DNA from: Anaerolineales bacterium UBA6663
GTDB taxonomy: Bacteria; Chloroflexota; Anaerolineae; Anaerolineales; UBA6663
Reading direction: 5' to 3'
Length of the DNA: 24,293 nucleotides
Assembly (NCBI GenBank): GCA_002455335.1
Contig: DKKP01000211.1
Span: 1-24,293, forward strand
Program-made: the position numbers and the translations under genes
Notes under the pieces: model-generated
Seen by the model: only the letters and a program-made list of their open reading frames with translations
Database searches by the model: none
What the model was told of the DNA's origin: nothing
Part shown: positions 7,019 through 13,594 of the stretch, piece by piece
How the letters are laid out: each line of letters starts with the position of its first letter
Position numbering within the stretch: position 1 is the stretch's first letter

Positions 7019-8137
7019 TCAGGCCACCGGGTCTGCGGCTTCGACGGCCGACCGGCGACGGCCCTGGCCAAAGGCCAGCGGTTGAGCGGCTTCGATGTGC
7101 GTGACGATGGCGTCGGCCGCCGTGCCGTCGCCAAAGATCGGCGGTCGTTCAGCCGGCGGGACGTGAGAGCGCCACAGCGCTGCGATCCGCTCCGGGGTGT
7201 TGCCGGCGAGCACATTCCAGCCCGCCGCGACTGTCTCGCCCCACTCGGTCTCATCGCGCAGCGTCAGACAGGGCACGCCAAAGAAGTATGCCTCGCGCTG
7301 CACGCCTCCCGAGTCTGTGGCGATCAGGCGCGCGTTCTCCTCGAGCACCATCATGTCGAAGTAACCGACCGGCTCGATCAGGCGCACGTGATCGCCCCAG
7401 ACCGCGCCCAGGCGCTCAAACGCCTGGCGCGTGCGCGGGTGCACGGGGAAGACGATCGGCTCGGGCGCCTGATTGAGCGCAGTGACGATGTTAGCCAGCC
7501 GGGTCGGGTCATCGGTGTTGGCTGCGCGATGAACCGTGACGAGTGCATAGCTCCGCGGCGCAAGGCCAAGGCGCGCCAGCACCTCGGAGTTGCGCCGCGC
7601 GATCGGGCGATTGTGCAGGTTGGCGTCGAGCATCACATCGCCGACCCAGGTTACGCCCGCGACGATGCCCTCGACCGCCAGTTGCTGCACGGCCGTCCGG
7701 CTGACGCAGAAAAACAGATCGGCGATCGAGTCGGTGATCAACCGGTTGATCTCTTCAGGCATACGCCTGTCGAAGCTGCGCTCGCCGGCTTCGATATGCG
7801 CCAGTGGGATGCGGAGCTTGGCCGCGGCCAACGCGCCGGCCACTGTCGAGTTGGTGTCGCCGCGCACGATGACGAGATCAGGCCGCTCCGCGAGCATCAC
7901 GTCCTCGAGCCGGGCCAGCATCTCGCCGGTTTGATGCCCCTGCGAACCCGAGCCGACTTCGAGGTTGTGATCGGGGGCCGGGATGCCCAACTCATCGAAG
8001 AACGTCTGCGACATGCGGTAGTCGTAGTGCTGGCCGGTGTGGACCAGGATCTCCTGGTGGCGTTGGCGCAGCGCCCGGCTGACCGGCGCGCCCTGGATAA
8101 ACTCCGGGCGCGCGCCGACGATGGACAGGATCTTCAT
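7019..8137 (-). CDS. wecB: Non-hydrolysing UDP-N-acetylglucosamine 2-epimerase family (WecB/WbpI-like)
   Basis: This 372-residue enzyme interconverts C2 epimers of a UDP-N-acetyl sugar in the cytoplasm. The family motifs are all present: GARPEFIQ (8-15), TGQHYDYRMS (34-43), GDTNST (93-98, D94), HIEAGER (114-120, E116), MPEEINR (126-132, E129), TVHRAANTDD with H203, and DSGGVQREAYFFGVPC (275-290). The segment RDETEWGETVAAGWN resembles the WbpI branch (UDP-2,3-diacetamido-glucuronate epimerase) more than the RDTTERPEA of classical WecB. That assignment comes from memory of motifs and is tentative. The start ATG overlaps the stop of the upstream GT2 as ATGA. The C-terminal 15 or so residues are Ala/Arg-rich and look unstructured. 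Confidence 0.92.
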   Translation of the reverse strand: MKILSIVGARPEFIQGAPVSRALRQRHQEILVHTGQHYDYRMSQTFFDELGIPAPDHNLEVGSGSQGHQTGEMLARLEDVMLAERPDLVIVRGDTNSTVAGALAAAKLRIPLAHIEAGERSFDRRMPEEINRLITDSIADLFFCVSRTAVQQLAVEGIVAGVTWVGDVMLDANLHNRPIARRNSEVLARLGLAPRSYALVTVHRAANTDDPTRLANIVTALNQAPEPIVFPVHPRTRQAFERLGAVWGDHVRLIEPVGYFDMMVLEENARLIATDSGGVQREAYFFGVPCLTLRDETEWGETVAAGWNVLAGNTPERIAALWRSHVPPAERPPIFGDGTAADAIVTHIEAAQPLAFGQGRRRSAVEAADPVA

Positions 8138-8892
8138 GATTGGGCAGGCGCCTCGACCAATCGCCGGAGGTTGAGCCGATGCATGAGCACTTTGCCCTGG
8201 AACCCGAGGTGCGCGCGGATGATGCGCAGGATCTTGGCCTTCGAGGCGCCGGCGACCCGCGAGTACAGCACGGCCGGGTACTCGGCGACGCGGAAGCCGG
8301 CCAGCATCGCGCGCACCATCAACTCGGTGCCCGCCAGAAAGCCGTTCGACTCGAACGCGATTTGCTCGAGCACCTGTCGCCGATAGCCGCGATACAGCGC
8401 CGTCCAGGTATGCACGCGCCAGTCGACAAGCACCCGATACAGGAACGATGCGCCCTGGCTGAGGAAGATCCGATACGCCGGGACGTCCTTGATCCCGCCA
8501 TCGGGGTGATACGGCGAGGCGGTGACGATGTCGATGCCGGGCTTGAACTGCGCCAGCAGCGCCGGGATCGTGTCGAACTTGTAGGTGCCGTCAGCGTCGG
8601 CCGAGACCACGAGCGCCCCGCTCGCCGCCTTGAAGCCGGTGCGCATCGCCGCGCCGAGGCCGCGGTTGACCGGGTGGCGCTCGAAGCGCACCGTGACGCC
8701 CTGCGGCGCGCGGCCCTCGCCAAAAGCAGCCTCGAGCGCGGGCAGCGTACCGTCCGTGCTGCCATCATCCACGAAGACCACCTCGACCGATTGGTTACTG
8801 GCCAGGGCCGCGGCCACCGGCATCAGTTCAGCGCCCAACTTGGGCACGTTATCGACTTCATTGCAGCACGGCACAACGATCGACAAATCCAT
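8134..8892 (-). CDS. GT2 glycosyltransferase, DPM1-like (polyprenyl-phosphate glycosyltransferase type)
   Basis: This 252-residue protein has a GT-A fold with LSIVVPCCNE at the start, VDDGSTDGT (41-49), NRGLGAAMRTG and the metal-binding DADGTY (99-104). It lacks a C-terminal membrane anchor, as do soluble DPM1-like enzymes. The likely reaction is transfer of a sugar from a nucleotide donor to polyprenyl phosphate, which would feed the GT-C enzyme in the same operon; this is inferred from the family. A TTG at 8907 would add five residues, but ATG 8892 has AGGAG six bases upstream. It lies 44 bp after the Gfo/Idh stop and overlaps the epimerase start by 4 bp. Confidence 0.88.
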   Translation of the reverse strand: MDLSIVVPCCNEVDNVPKLGAELMPVAAALASNQSVEVVFVDDGSTDGTLPALEAAFGEGRAPQGVTVRFERHPVNRGLGAAMRTGFKAASGALVVSADADGTYKFDTIPALLAQFKPGIDIVTASPYHPDGGIKDVPAYRIFLSQGASFLYRVLVDWRVHTWTALYRGYRRQVLEQIAFESNGFLAGTELMVRAMLAGFRVAEYPAVLYSRVAGASKAKILRIIRAHLGFQGKVLMHRLNLRRLVEAPAQS

Positions 8893-8898
8893 TCCGAT

Positions 8899-8903
8899 CT
8901 CCT
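8899..8903 (-). promoter_or_regulatory. Ribosome binding site fixing the DPM1-like GT2 start
   Basis: AGGAG on the minus strand lies 6 bases before ATG 8892. It supports the ATG over the TTG codon at 8907. Confidence 0.75.
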
Positions 8904-8936
8904 GCAAACGCTCTTTCGTCGGTTGCCAGACGTTGC

Positions 8937-9956
8937 TCAGGCGATTGCCAACAACTCAACGGGTTTGTGGGACGACGCCCCAGCTGCGAAATCGTCCAGG
9001 ATCATTCGGCGAACCTGGTCGGCGAGCGCCAGCGCCTGCAGACCGTCACGGGCGGAGACGAGCGGCGGCTTGCGCTCGATGACGCACTCGACGAAGTGCT
9101 GCAATTCGAGGAACATCGGCTCGACGATCGGCACCTGGATGCGCTCGACCACGCTCTCCTGGCGATACTTGACCCCACGCTGATTCTGGTTCAAATACTC
9201 GCCGATGGTCTCGCGGCAGACGCAGATGCTCTTGTTGAGCAGGTCGCAGTCGAGATAGGCCTCCCGCGCGGTGACCTCGATCGAGCGCACCTTGTGCTCG
9301 GTGACCCGTGAGGCCGTGACGCTGATCAGCGGCCCGGTCTCGAAGCGGAAGTTGACCACGGCATGGTCGATGGTATTGCTCAGCACGTTCAGGCCCTGCG
9401 CGCTGATGCGCGTCGGGGCCGCGCCTGTCAGATCGAGCACGAGGTTGAGGTCGTGGATCATCAGATCCAAAACGACGTCCACATCCACATTGCTGCCCGC
9501 GAACGCGCTCAGCCGGCGGAAGTTGATCGCCAACGGCGTCATGGTCTCGAGCACGTTCTTCAGCTCGATGTACGCCGCGTTGAAGCGCTCGATGTGGCCA
9601 ACCATGCACACCAGGCCGCTGGCTTCGGCCAGGGCTGTCAGCTGCTCGGCCTGCGCAACCGTCTCTGTAATCGGTTTCTCGACGAGCACATGCTTGCCGG
9701 CCGCCAGACACCGGGCCGCAAGGTCGAAATGCAGCGGCGTCGGCGCCGCGATGCTGACCGCGTCGACGCGCTCGAGCATCCGGTCGATCTCGGCGAAACA
9801 AGCCACCCCGTACTGCTGCGCCATCCGTTGACCGTTCTCGGGGTTGGCATCACAGACGCCCACGAGGTCGACATGCCGGAGGTTGGCAAACACACGACAA
9901 TGTCGCTGGCCCATACGACCAACGCCGATTACACCGACCCGGATATCTTGTTGCAT
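8937..9956 (-). CDS. Gfo/Idh/MocA-family sugar dehydrogenase
   Basis: This 339-residue NAD(P)-dependent enzyme begins with a Rossmann motif (VGVIGVGRMGQRH, about 7-19) and has the family's catalytic-region EKP (93-95, K94). A later histidine lies in MIHDLNLVLDL (H168). In glycan loci such proteins oxidise position 3 of a UDP-hexuronic acid (WbpB/WlbA type) or related sugars. The partner epimerase three genes on fits such a route, but no matching aminotransferase or N-acetyltransferase of the WbpE/WbpD type is visible here. ATG 9956 is preceded by GAGGTGG. It is the first gene of the eight-gene operon, 20-odd bases after a promoter. Confidence 0.88.
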   Translation of the reverse strand: MQQDIRVGVIGVGRMGQRHCRVFANLRHVDLVGVCDANPENGQRMAQQYGVACFAEIDRMLERVDAVSIAAPTPLHFDLAARCLAAGKHVLVEKPITETVAQAEQLTALAEASGLVCMVGHIERFNAAYIELKNVLETMTPLAINFRRLSAFAGSNVDVDVVLDLMIHDLNLVLDLTGAAPTRISAQGLNVLSNTIDHAVVNFRFETGPLISVTASRVTEHKVRSIEVTAREAYLDCDLLNKSICVCRETIGEYLNQNQRGVKYRQESVVERIQVPIVEPMFLELQHFVECVIERKPPLVSARDGLQALALADQVRRMILDDFAAGASSHKPVELLAIA

Positions 9957-9977
9957 GGTCGACCACCTCTCAAAAGG

Positions 9978-10006
9978 AAGATAGCATCGCGCGAACCGAT
10001 TTCCAA
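9978..10006 (-). promoter_or_regulatory. Sigma70-like promoter of the Gfo-to-ligase operon
   Basis: Read on the minus strand, TTGGAA (10001-10006) and TATCTT (9978-9983) are 17 bases apart, with a TG extension one base before the -10 box. Transcription would start near 9971, leaving a leader of about 15 bases that contains the GAGGTGG ribosome site. Confidence 0.6.
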
Positions 10007-10033
10007 TGTGACTGTAGACCCAGAACGATCGGG

Positions 10034-10057
10034 CGTTGGGGGGCGCGACCCCTAACG
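10034..10057 (-). terminator. Possible terminator hairpin after the O-antigen ligase-like gene
   Basis: Arms CGTTGGGGG and CCCCTAACG can pair over nine positions, including one G-T, around a 6-nt loop, 36 bp after the stop at 10094. No U-tract follows, so this is a weak call. It lies upstream of the promoter at 9978-10006, as expected for a unit boundary. Confidence 0.4.
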
Positions 10058-10093
10058 AACATCGGCCTGAGCCACTTCGACGTGGAAGCCCGT

Positions 10094-11659
10094 CTACGGG
10101 TCGAGCCGCTGGGCCAAAGCCAGAGCGCGTTCGCTCAACACCGGCTGACCGATGCTCTCCCAGTAATAAACGTAGGCATCGAGCTCTTCTGGGGTTTCGG
10201 GCAGATCCTTCAAGAGCGCAGCGGCTGCTTCGAGGTCGCCAGACCAGAGCCGGGCATAGCCCAACGCCTTGGTCACGGCCCGGCTGTCCGGCGCGGCGGC
10301 ATGGGCCTGCTCGAGATCGACGCATGCGCCGACATAATCGCCTTCATTCAGGGCCAAGAGACCGCGGCGAAAGCGCGCCGCCACAAGCTCGCCGTCGAGC
10401 GCAACTGCCGTATCCAGTTCTGCCAATGCCGGGGCTGGTTCGGAGACCGGCCCGATCGTGGGCCAGAGCGCCAGCTCCTGAGCGGCCAACAGCACAGCCG
10501 CGCGATTGGTGTGCCAGAGAGCCTGCACCGGCGCGCTCATTCCCGCGACGAATGCGATGATGCAACCGCTCAGGCCGATCAAGACCCGATAGGTCGAGCC
10601 GCCGCGGGCCGGCTCGGGCCGGGCAGGCGAGCGAACCCCTTCGGATCGCCCAAACAAGGCGGCAAAGCCGGCCCATACGAAGAGCAACGGAAGCGCTCCA
10701 CCAGCCAGAACCGGGTCGTCGAGCAGCCCATGAACGCCCAGGGTCACCGCGCTTGCCAGAGACGCCAGGCGATGCGGATCGGCCCCAGCCCGATCGTGCC
10801 GATCGTGCCGATCGGCCCGATCGGCACGATCGGCCCGGAGCAATGCCCCGATCGCGGCCGCCCACAAACCCAGCCAGATCAAGAGCCCCCCCAGGCCCTG
10901 TTCGAACGCGATGCCCAGGTACAGGTGATGGGCATAGCTGTACAGCGGCACCCGAATGAGGCGCGCATAGAGCGCATAGGCCCCCTCAAAGGCGCCGCCG
11001 CCCCAGCCTGTGAGCGGCGCCTGCCCGATGAGGTACACGGTCTCACGCCAGATGCTCAGACGGCCCATGTCGCTGCCACCCACATCCACACCATCGATCA
11101 GGGGTGCGACCCATGGCCAACCGACGACAAGGAGCAGACCGCCCATCAGGCCGACCGCCCCGAGCATGCCGATGAACAGCTGCAACCGTCGCCGGCCCCA
11201 GTGGCGTGAGGCCCACCAGAGCGCCACGACCACCGCGGCGATCAGTCCGGCCAGCATGGCCCCACGCGAACGCGAGAGCGCAAGCAGCGCCGCGAGCAGC
11301 ACAGCCGCGACGCCGGCGCCGACCCGTGTGGCTGCCCCGCCCGGTGGCCGGAAAAGCGCGACAAGGGCAAAGGGCAGCCCCAGGGCCGCGACGCCGCCCA
11401 CCGTGTTCTGGGCCCACACGGCCCCCAAGACACCGAAGCTCCCGAGCACGATGACCGGCCCCACAACCAGCCCAAACCCCCAGGCCGCACGCGGGGCCCA
11501 GGTCGACGGCAGAGCCGCGATGGCCAACGCGAGGCAAGCGGCCAAGAGGATCCCGCCGAAGTGCGCCCAGGCCAATGCCGGCTGCGGGGCGCCGATTGCG
11601 CCGATCGCGGCCGATGCGAGGAACAGGCTCAACCCGATGAGCAACCAACGCGGAGGCAT
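10094..11659 (-). CDS. O-antigen ligase/polymerase-like (Wzy_C) membrane protein with TPR-like tail
   Basis: This 521-residue polytopic protein has about ten hydrophobic segments in residues 1-390. It has two features of the Wzy_C/WaaL family: the helix start LSRSRGAMLAG, and a large loop with SYAHHLYLGIAFEQGLGG, where a His and a Glu are conserved. After the last membrane helix, roughly residues 400-521 form short alpha-helical TPR-like units (AARFRRGLLALNEGDYVGACVDLEQA). It would polymerise or ligate lipid-linked glycans outside the membrane; polymerase and ligase cannot be separated by sequence. ATG 11659 has no clear ribosome site, and an in-frame TTG at 11695 is less likely. A low-complexity loop of RAD/RHD triplets lies between membrane helices. 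Confidence 0.82.
   Translation of the reverse strand: MPPRWLLIGLSLFLASAAIGAIGAPQPALAWAHFGGILLAACLALAIAALPSTWAPRAAWGFGLVVGPVIVLGSFGVLGAVWAQNTVGGVAALGLPFALVALFRPPGGAATRVGAGVAAVLLAALLALSRSRGAMLAGLIAAVVVALWWASRHWGRRRLQLFIGMLGAVGLMGGLLLVVGWPWVAPLIDGVDVGGSDMGRLSIWRETVYLIGQAPLTGWGGGAFEGAYALYARLIRVPLYSYAHHLYLGIAFEQGLGGLLIWLGLWAAAIGALLRADRADRADRHDRHDRAGADPHRLASLASAVTLGVHGLLDDPVLAGGALPLLFVWAGFAALFGRSEGVRSPARPEPARGGSTYRVLIGLSGCIIAFVAGMSAPVQALWHTNRAAVLLAAQELALWPTIGPVSEPAPALAELDTAVALDGELVAARFRRGLLALNEGDYVGACVDLEQAHAAAPDSRAVTKALGYARLWSGDLEAAAALLKDLPETPEELDAYVYYWESIGQPVLSERALALAQRLDP
10791..10835. repeat. Five 9-bp tandem repeats inside the O-antigen ligase-like gene
   Basis: Five units of the form CGATCGKSM run head to tail (10791, 10800, 10809, 10818, 10827). 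They encode a stretch of RAD and RHD tripeptides in a hydrophilic loop. The unit is a multiple of three, so copy-number changes would keep the frame. Confidence 0.9.
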
Positions 11660-11685
11660 ACGTGCAGGCTCACAACTCGCAACAA

Positions 11686-11724
11686 AGCTGCGCAACCGGC
11701 AGGTTCAATGCCGTTTGCGCAGCT
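11686..11724 (-). terminator. Long hairpin after the radical SAM gene
   Basis: Arms AGCTGCGCAACCGGCA and TGCCGTTTGCGCAGCT are complementary at 15 of 16 positions, with a 7-nt loop. The hairpin begins 28 bp after the radical SAM stop at 11753. In the minus direction it is followed by TTGTTG, a short U-rich tail. It ends only 26 bp before the next start, so it may act as an attenuator or mRNA-stability element rather than a full stop. Confidence 0.6.
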
Positions 11725-11752
11725 CGGATAGCGCTTGAGGGTCGTCCGTGGA

Positions 11753-13411
11753 TCAGTGCCCGGCTTCGCCGGAGGCCGTCGACCAGCGCAGGTGCTGCAG
11801 ACCGACATCGAGCGCGGTGCGCATCGTCGAGACGTCCGAGAGCAGCATCTTGATGTAGGTCCACATCGGACCGGGACGGAACGCCCACTCGCGGAAGGCG
11901 CGCTTCTGCCAGTACAGCAACCGCTCGGCCGGCAGGCCCGGGTAGTCGAGCACAGTGCCCTTGTCCATGTCAACCTGCTCCCAGCGGGTGCCCTTGCGGA
12001 ACCAGCCCTCCTTGACGACTTCAAAGAAGAAGGGCGTGCCCGGGTACGGGGCCGCTACGTGGAACAGCGCGATATCGAGCGGCAGGCCCTTGGCGAAGTC
12101 GATCGTCTTGCGGATCGTCTCCTCGGTTTCGGTCGGCAGGCCGATGATGAAGTAGCCCCAGTTCTTGATGCCCGCCTGGCGCGCCCAGACCAGAGCCTGG
12201 CGCGCGCGATCGGGGTAGGCGCCCTTGCGCGCATGTTTGAGCACCTGCTCGGAGCCGCTCTCGATGCCCCACGAAATCAGGATCGAGCCGGCCTTGGCCA
12301 TCATCTTGAGCATCTCCTCGTCGACATAGTCGACGCGGCTGTTGCTCGTCCAGGTGACCTTAACGTCTTCTTCGATCAGCAATCGGCACATCTCCATCAC
12401 CTGATCGCGGGAGACCGTGAACAGGTCGGCGTACATGTGGATGTGCTTGACGCCCAGGCCCTTGAGCAGCTTGATCTCGTCGACCAGCAGACGCGGCGAG
12501 CGCAGACGCACGCTGTACTGATACGAGACGTGCTTGATGCAATATGTACAGCCGGCCGTGCAGCCGCGGCTTGTGACGATGAACGTGAACGGGCCGTTGA
12601 TCATCGGCATCCGATACTTCATCAGCGGCAGATGCTGGTGCAGCGGCATCGGCAGGTCGTCGAGGTTCTTGATGAACGGGCGCGGCGCATTGAGGACGAT
12701 CTCGTCGTCCCGACGCCAGGCGATGCCCTTGATCGCACCCAGGTCGACCGTGCCATCATCGCGGCGCGCCGGCACATAGGCCGCGTCGTGCTCGGCGAAC
12801 ACGCGGCTCATGTGGGCGTCGCGCTGGTGGGTCTTGCCCTCGAGCTGGTCGAGCAGGTCGCGGATGGTGAGGTCGGGCTCGCCGACAAGGATGAAGTCGA
12901 GCGCCGGGAACGGGCGCATCGTCTCGCGCGGCATCGGCGTGACGTGGGTGCCGAAGGCGATCGTCTTGGCGCCACGGGCCTTGGCCAGGAAGCAGCCGTA
13001 CATGTCGTTCTGCAACGACGGCGCCGTCACCTGGGTCAGATAGTACTTGGGCTTGTACGTGTCGAGCAGCTTCTCGAACGCGGCCCAGCTCATGTGCTCG
13101 GCGTTGGCATCGATGATCTTGAAGGTGTAGACCGGGTCGAGCATCGCGGCCATCTGCGCCAGCGAGACCTGCGGCCAGACCATGTTCTCGCGCGTCCGAC
13201 GGCCGACGCGGTGCTGCGATCGGATCCACAGCTGGCCGTCGGGCGTCGGTGGGTTCACCAACAGGATGTCGACGGCCTCGGGCGGGCGCTGGGCCTCCAA
13301 CAGGCCCTGCTTGACGATATCGTCGACGTTCGGGAAATCGGCCATGCGCACATTGGCGATGCGCCGGGTGCCCAGGTTTTTGGGTGTGTTTTCGCTCGAT
13401 TGTTCAGTCAT
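11753..13411 (-). CDS. B12-binding-domain radical SAM protein
   Basis: This 552-residue protein has an N-terminal cobalamin-binding-like domain (about 45-220, beginning ILLVNPPTPDG). It is followed by a radical SAM domain with the iron-sulfur motif C284-x3-C288-x2-C291 (RGCTAGCTYC). Later radical SAM elements include HIHMYADLFTV and the WGIESGSEQVLKHARKG region. This is the BchE/HpnR-like class, which performs radical methylations or rearrangements on unactivated carbons. The B12 domain lacks the DxHxxG motif, as is common in this class. The start ATG 13411 has GAGGAG seven bases upstream; the longer frame to 13510 has no support. Its substrate in this glycan locus, sugar or lipid carrier, is unknown. 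Confidence 0.88.
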   Translation of the reverse strand: MTEQSSENTPKNLGTRRIANVRMADFPNVDDIVKQGLLEAQRPPEAVDILLVNPPTPDGQLWIRSQHRVGRRTRENMVWPQVSLAQMAAMLDPVYTFKIIDANAEHMSWAAFEKLLDTYKPKYYLTQVTAPSLQNDMYGCFLAKARGAKTIAFGTHVTPMPRETMRPFPALDFILVGEPDLTIRDLLDQLEGKTHQRDAHMSRVFAEHDAAYVPARRDDGTVDLGAIKGIAWRRDDEIVLNAPRPFIKNLDDLPMPLHQHLPLMKYRMPMINGPFTFIVTSRGCTAGCTYCIKHVSYQYSVRLRSPRLLVDEIKLLKGLGVKHIHMYADLFTVSRDQVMEMCRLLIEEDVKVTWTSNSRVDYVDEEMLKMMAKAGSILISWGIESGSEQVLKHARKGAYPDRARQALVWARQAGIKNWGYFIIGLPTETEETIRKTIDFAKGLPLDIALFHVAAPYPGTPFFFEVVKEGWFRKGTRWEQVDMDKGTVLDYPGLPAERLLYWQKRAFREWAFRPGPMWTYIKMLLSDVSTMRTALDVGLQHLRWSTASGEAGH

Positions 13412-13418
13412 GCTCACT

Positions 13419-13424
13419 CTCCTC
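13419..13424 (-). promoter_or_regulatory. Ribosome binding site fixing the radical SAM start
   Basis: GAGGAG on the minus strand lies 7 bases before ATG 13411. It excludes the longer in-frame start at 13510. Confidence 0.75.
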
Positions 13425-13441
13425 GCCGCGGGCCGCGTGCA

Positions 13442-13467
13442 CCGGCCCCAGATCGGCCTGGGGCCGG
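13442..13467 (-). other. Perfect hairpin in the leader of the radical SAM gene
   Basis: Arms CCGGCCCCAG and CTGGGGCCGG pair over ten bases around a 6-nt loop. The structure ends about 30 bases before the ATG at 13411, upstream of the ribosome site. It could be an attenuator, a protein-binding site or an mRNA stabiliser. No B12-box-like sequence was found near it. Confidence 0.45.
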
Positions 13468-13554
13468 ATGCCTTCTGGCACGCCGACCACAACGCTGATC
13501 CGGTGACCACAAATTGTCAGATCGATATCTTACTAATTCCTGCCCGATTTGCCG

Positions 13555-13594
13555 TTGACCTTTTGGTCCTATCGCGAACAGGACATAAGGTCAA
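13555..13594 (-). terminator. Imperfect hairpin directly after the membrane-tailed GT2 stop
   Basis: Outer arms TTGACCTT and AAGGTCAA and inner arms GTCCT and AGGAC pair with a small internal loop. The structure touches the stop codon at 13595-13597. It lacks a T-tract. Its place at the end of the LbH-GT2 pair, before the radical SAM promoter region, suggests termination, but an operator role is possible. Confidence 0.45.

Noticed and set aside
6994..7254. An 87-residue N-terminal extension of the FAD oxidoreductase
   Set aside because: It overlaps the epimerase gene, is rich in Arg, Ser and Pro, and would place the FAD motif far from the N-terminus. A good ribosome site marks ATG 6993.
10791..10835. 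A CRISPR-like short repeat array
   Set aside because: The units are 9 bp with no spacers, lie inside a coding frame and encode tripeptides. No cas gene is nearby.
11735..13498. A 587-codon plus-strand reading frame opposite the radical SAM gene
   Set aside because: It is rich in Arg, Asp, His and Leu with no recognisable domain. It mirrors the codon pattern of a convincing radical SAM gene on the minus strand. High GC makes such antisense frames common.
13412..13594. A cobalamin riboswitch in front of the B12-binding radical SAM gene
   Set aside because: No B12-box-like sequence or multi-helix core could be recognised. Only a single hairpin is present, and enzymes that use B12 are not usually controlled this way.
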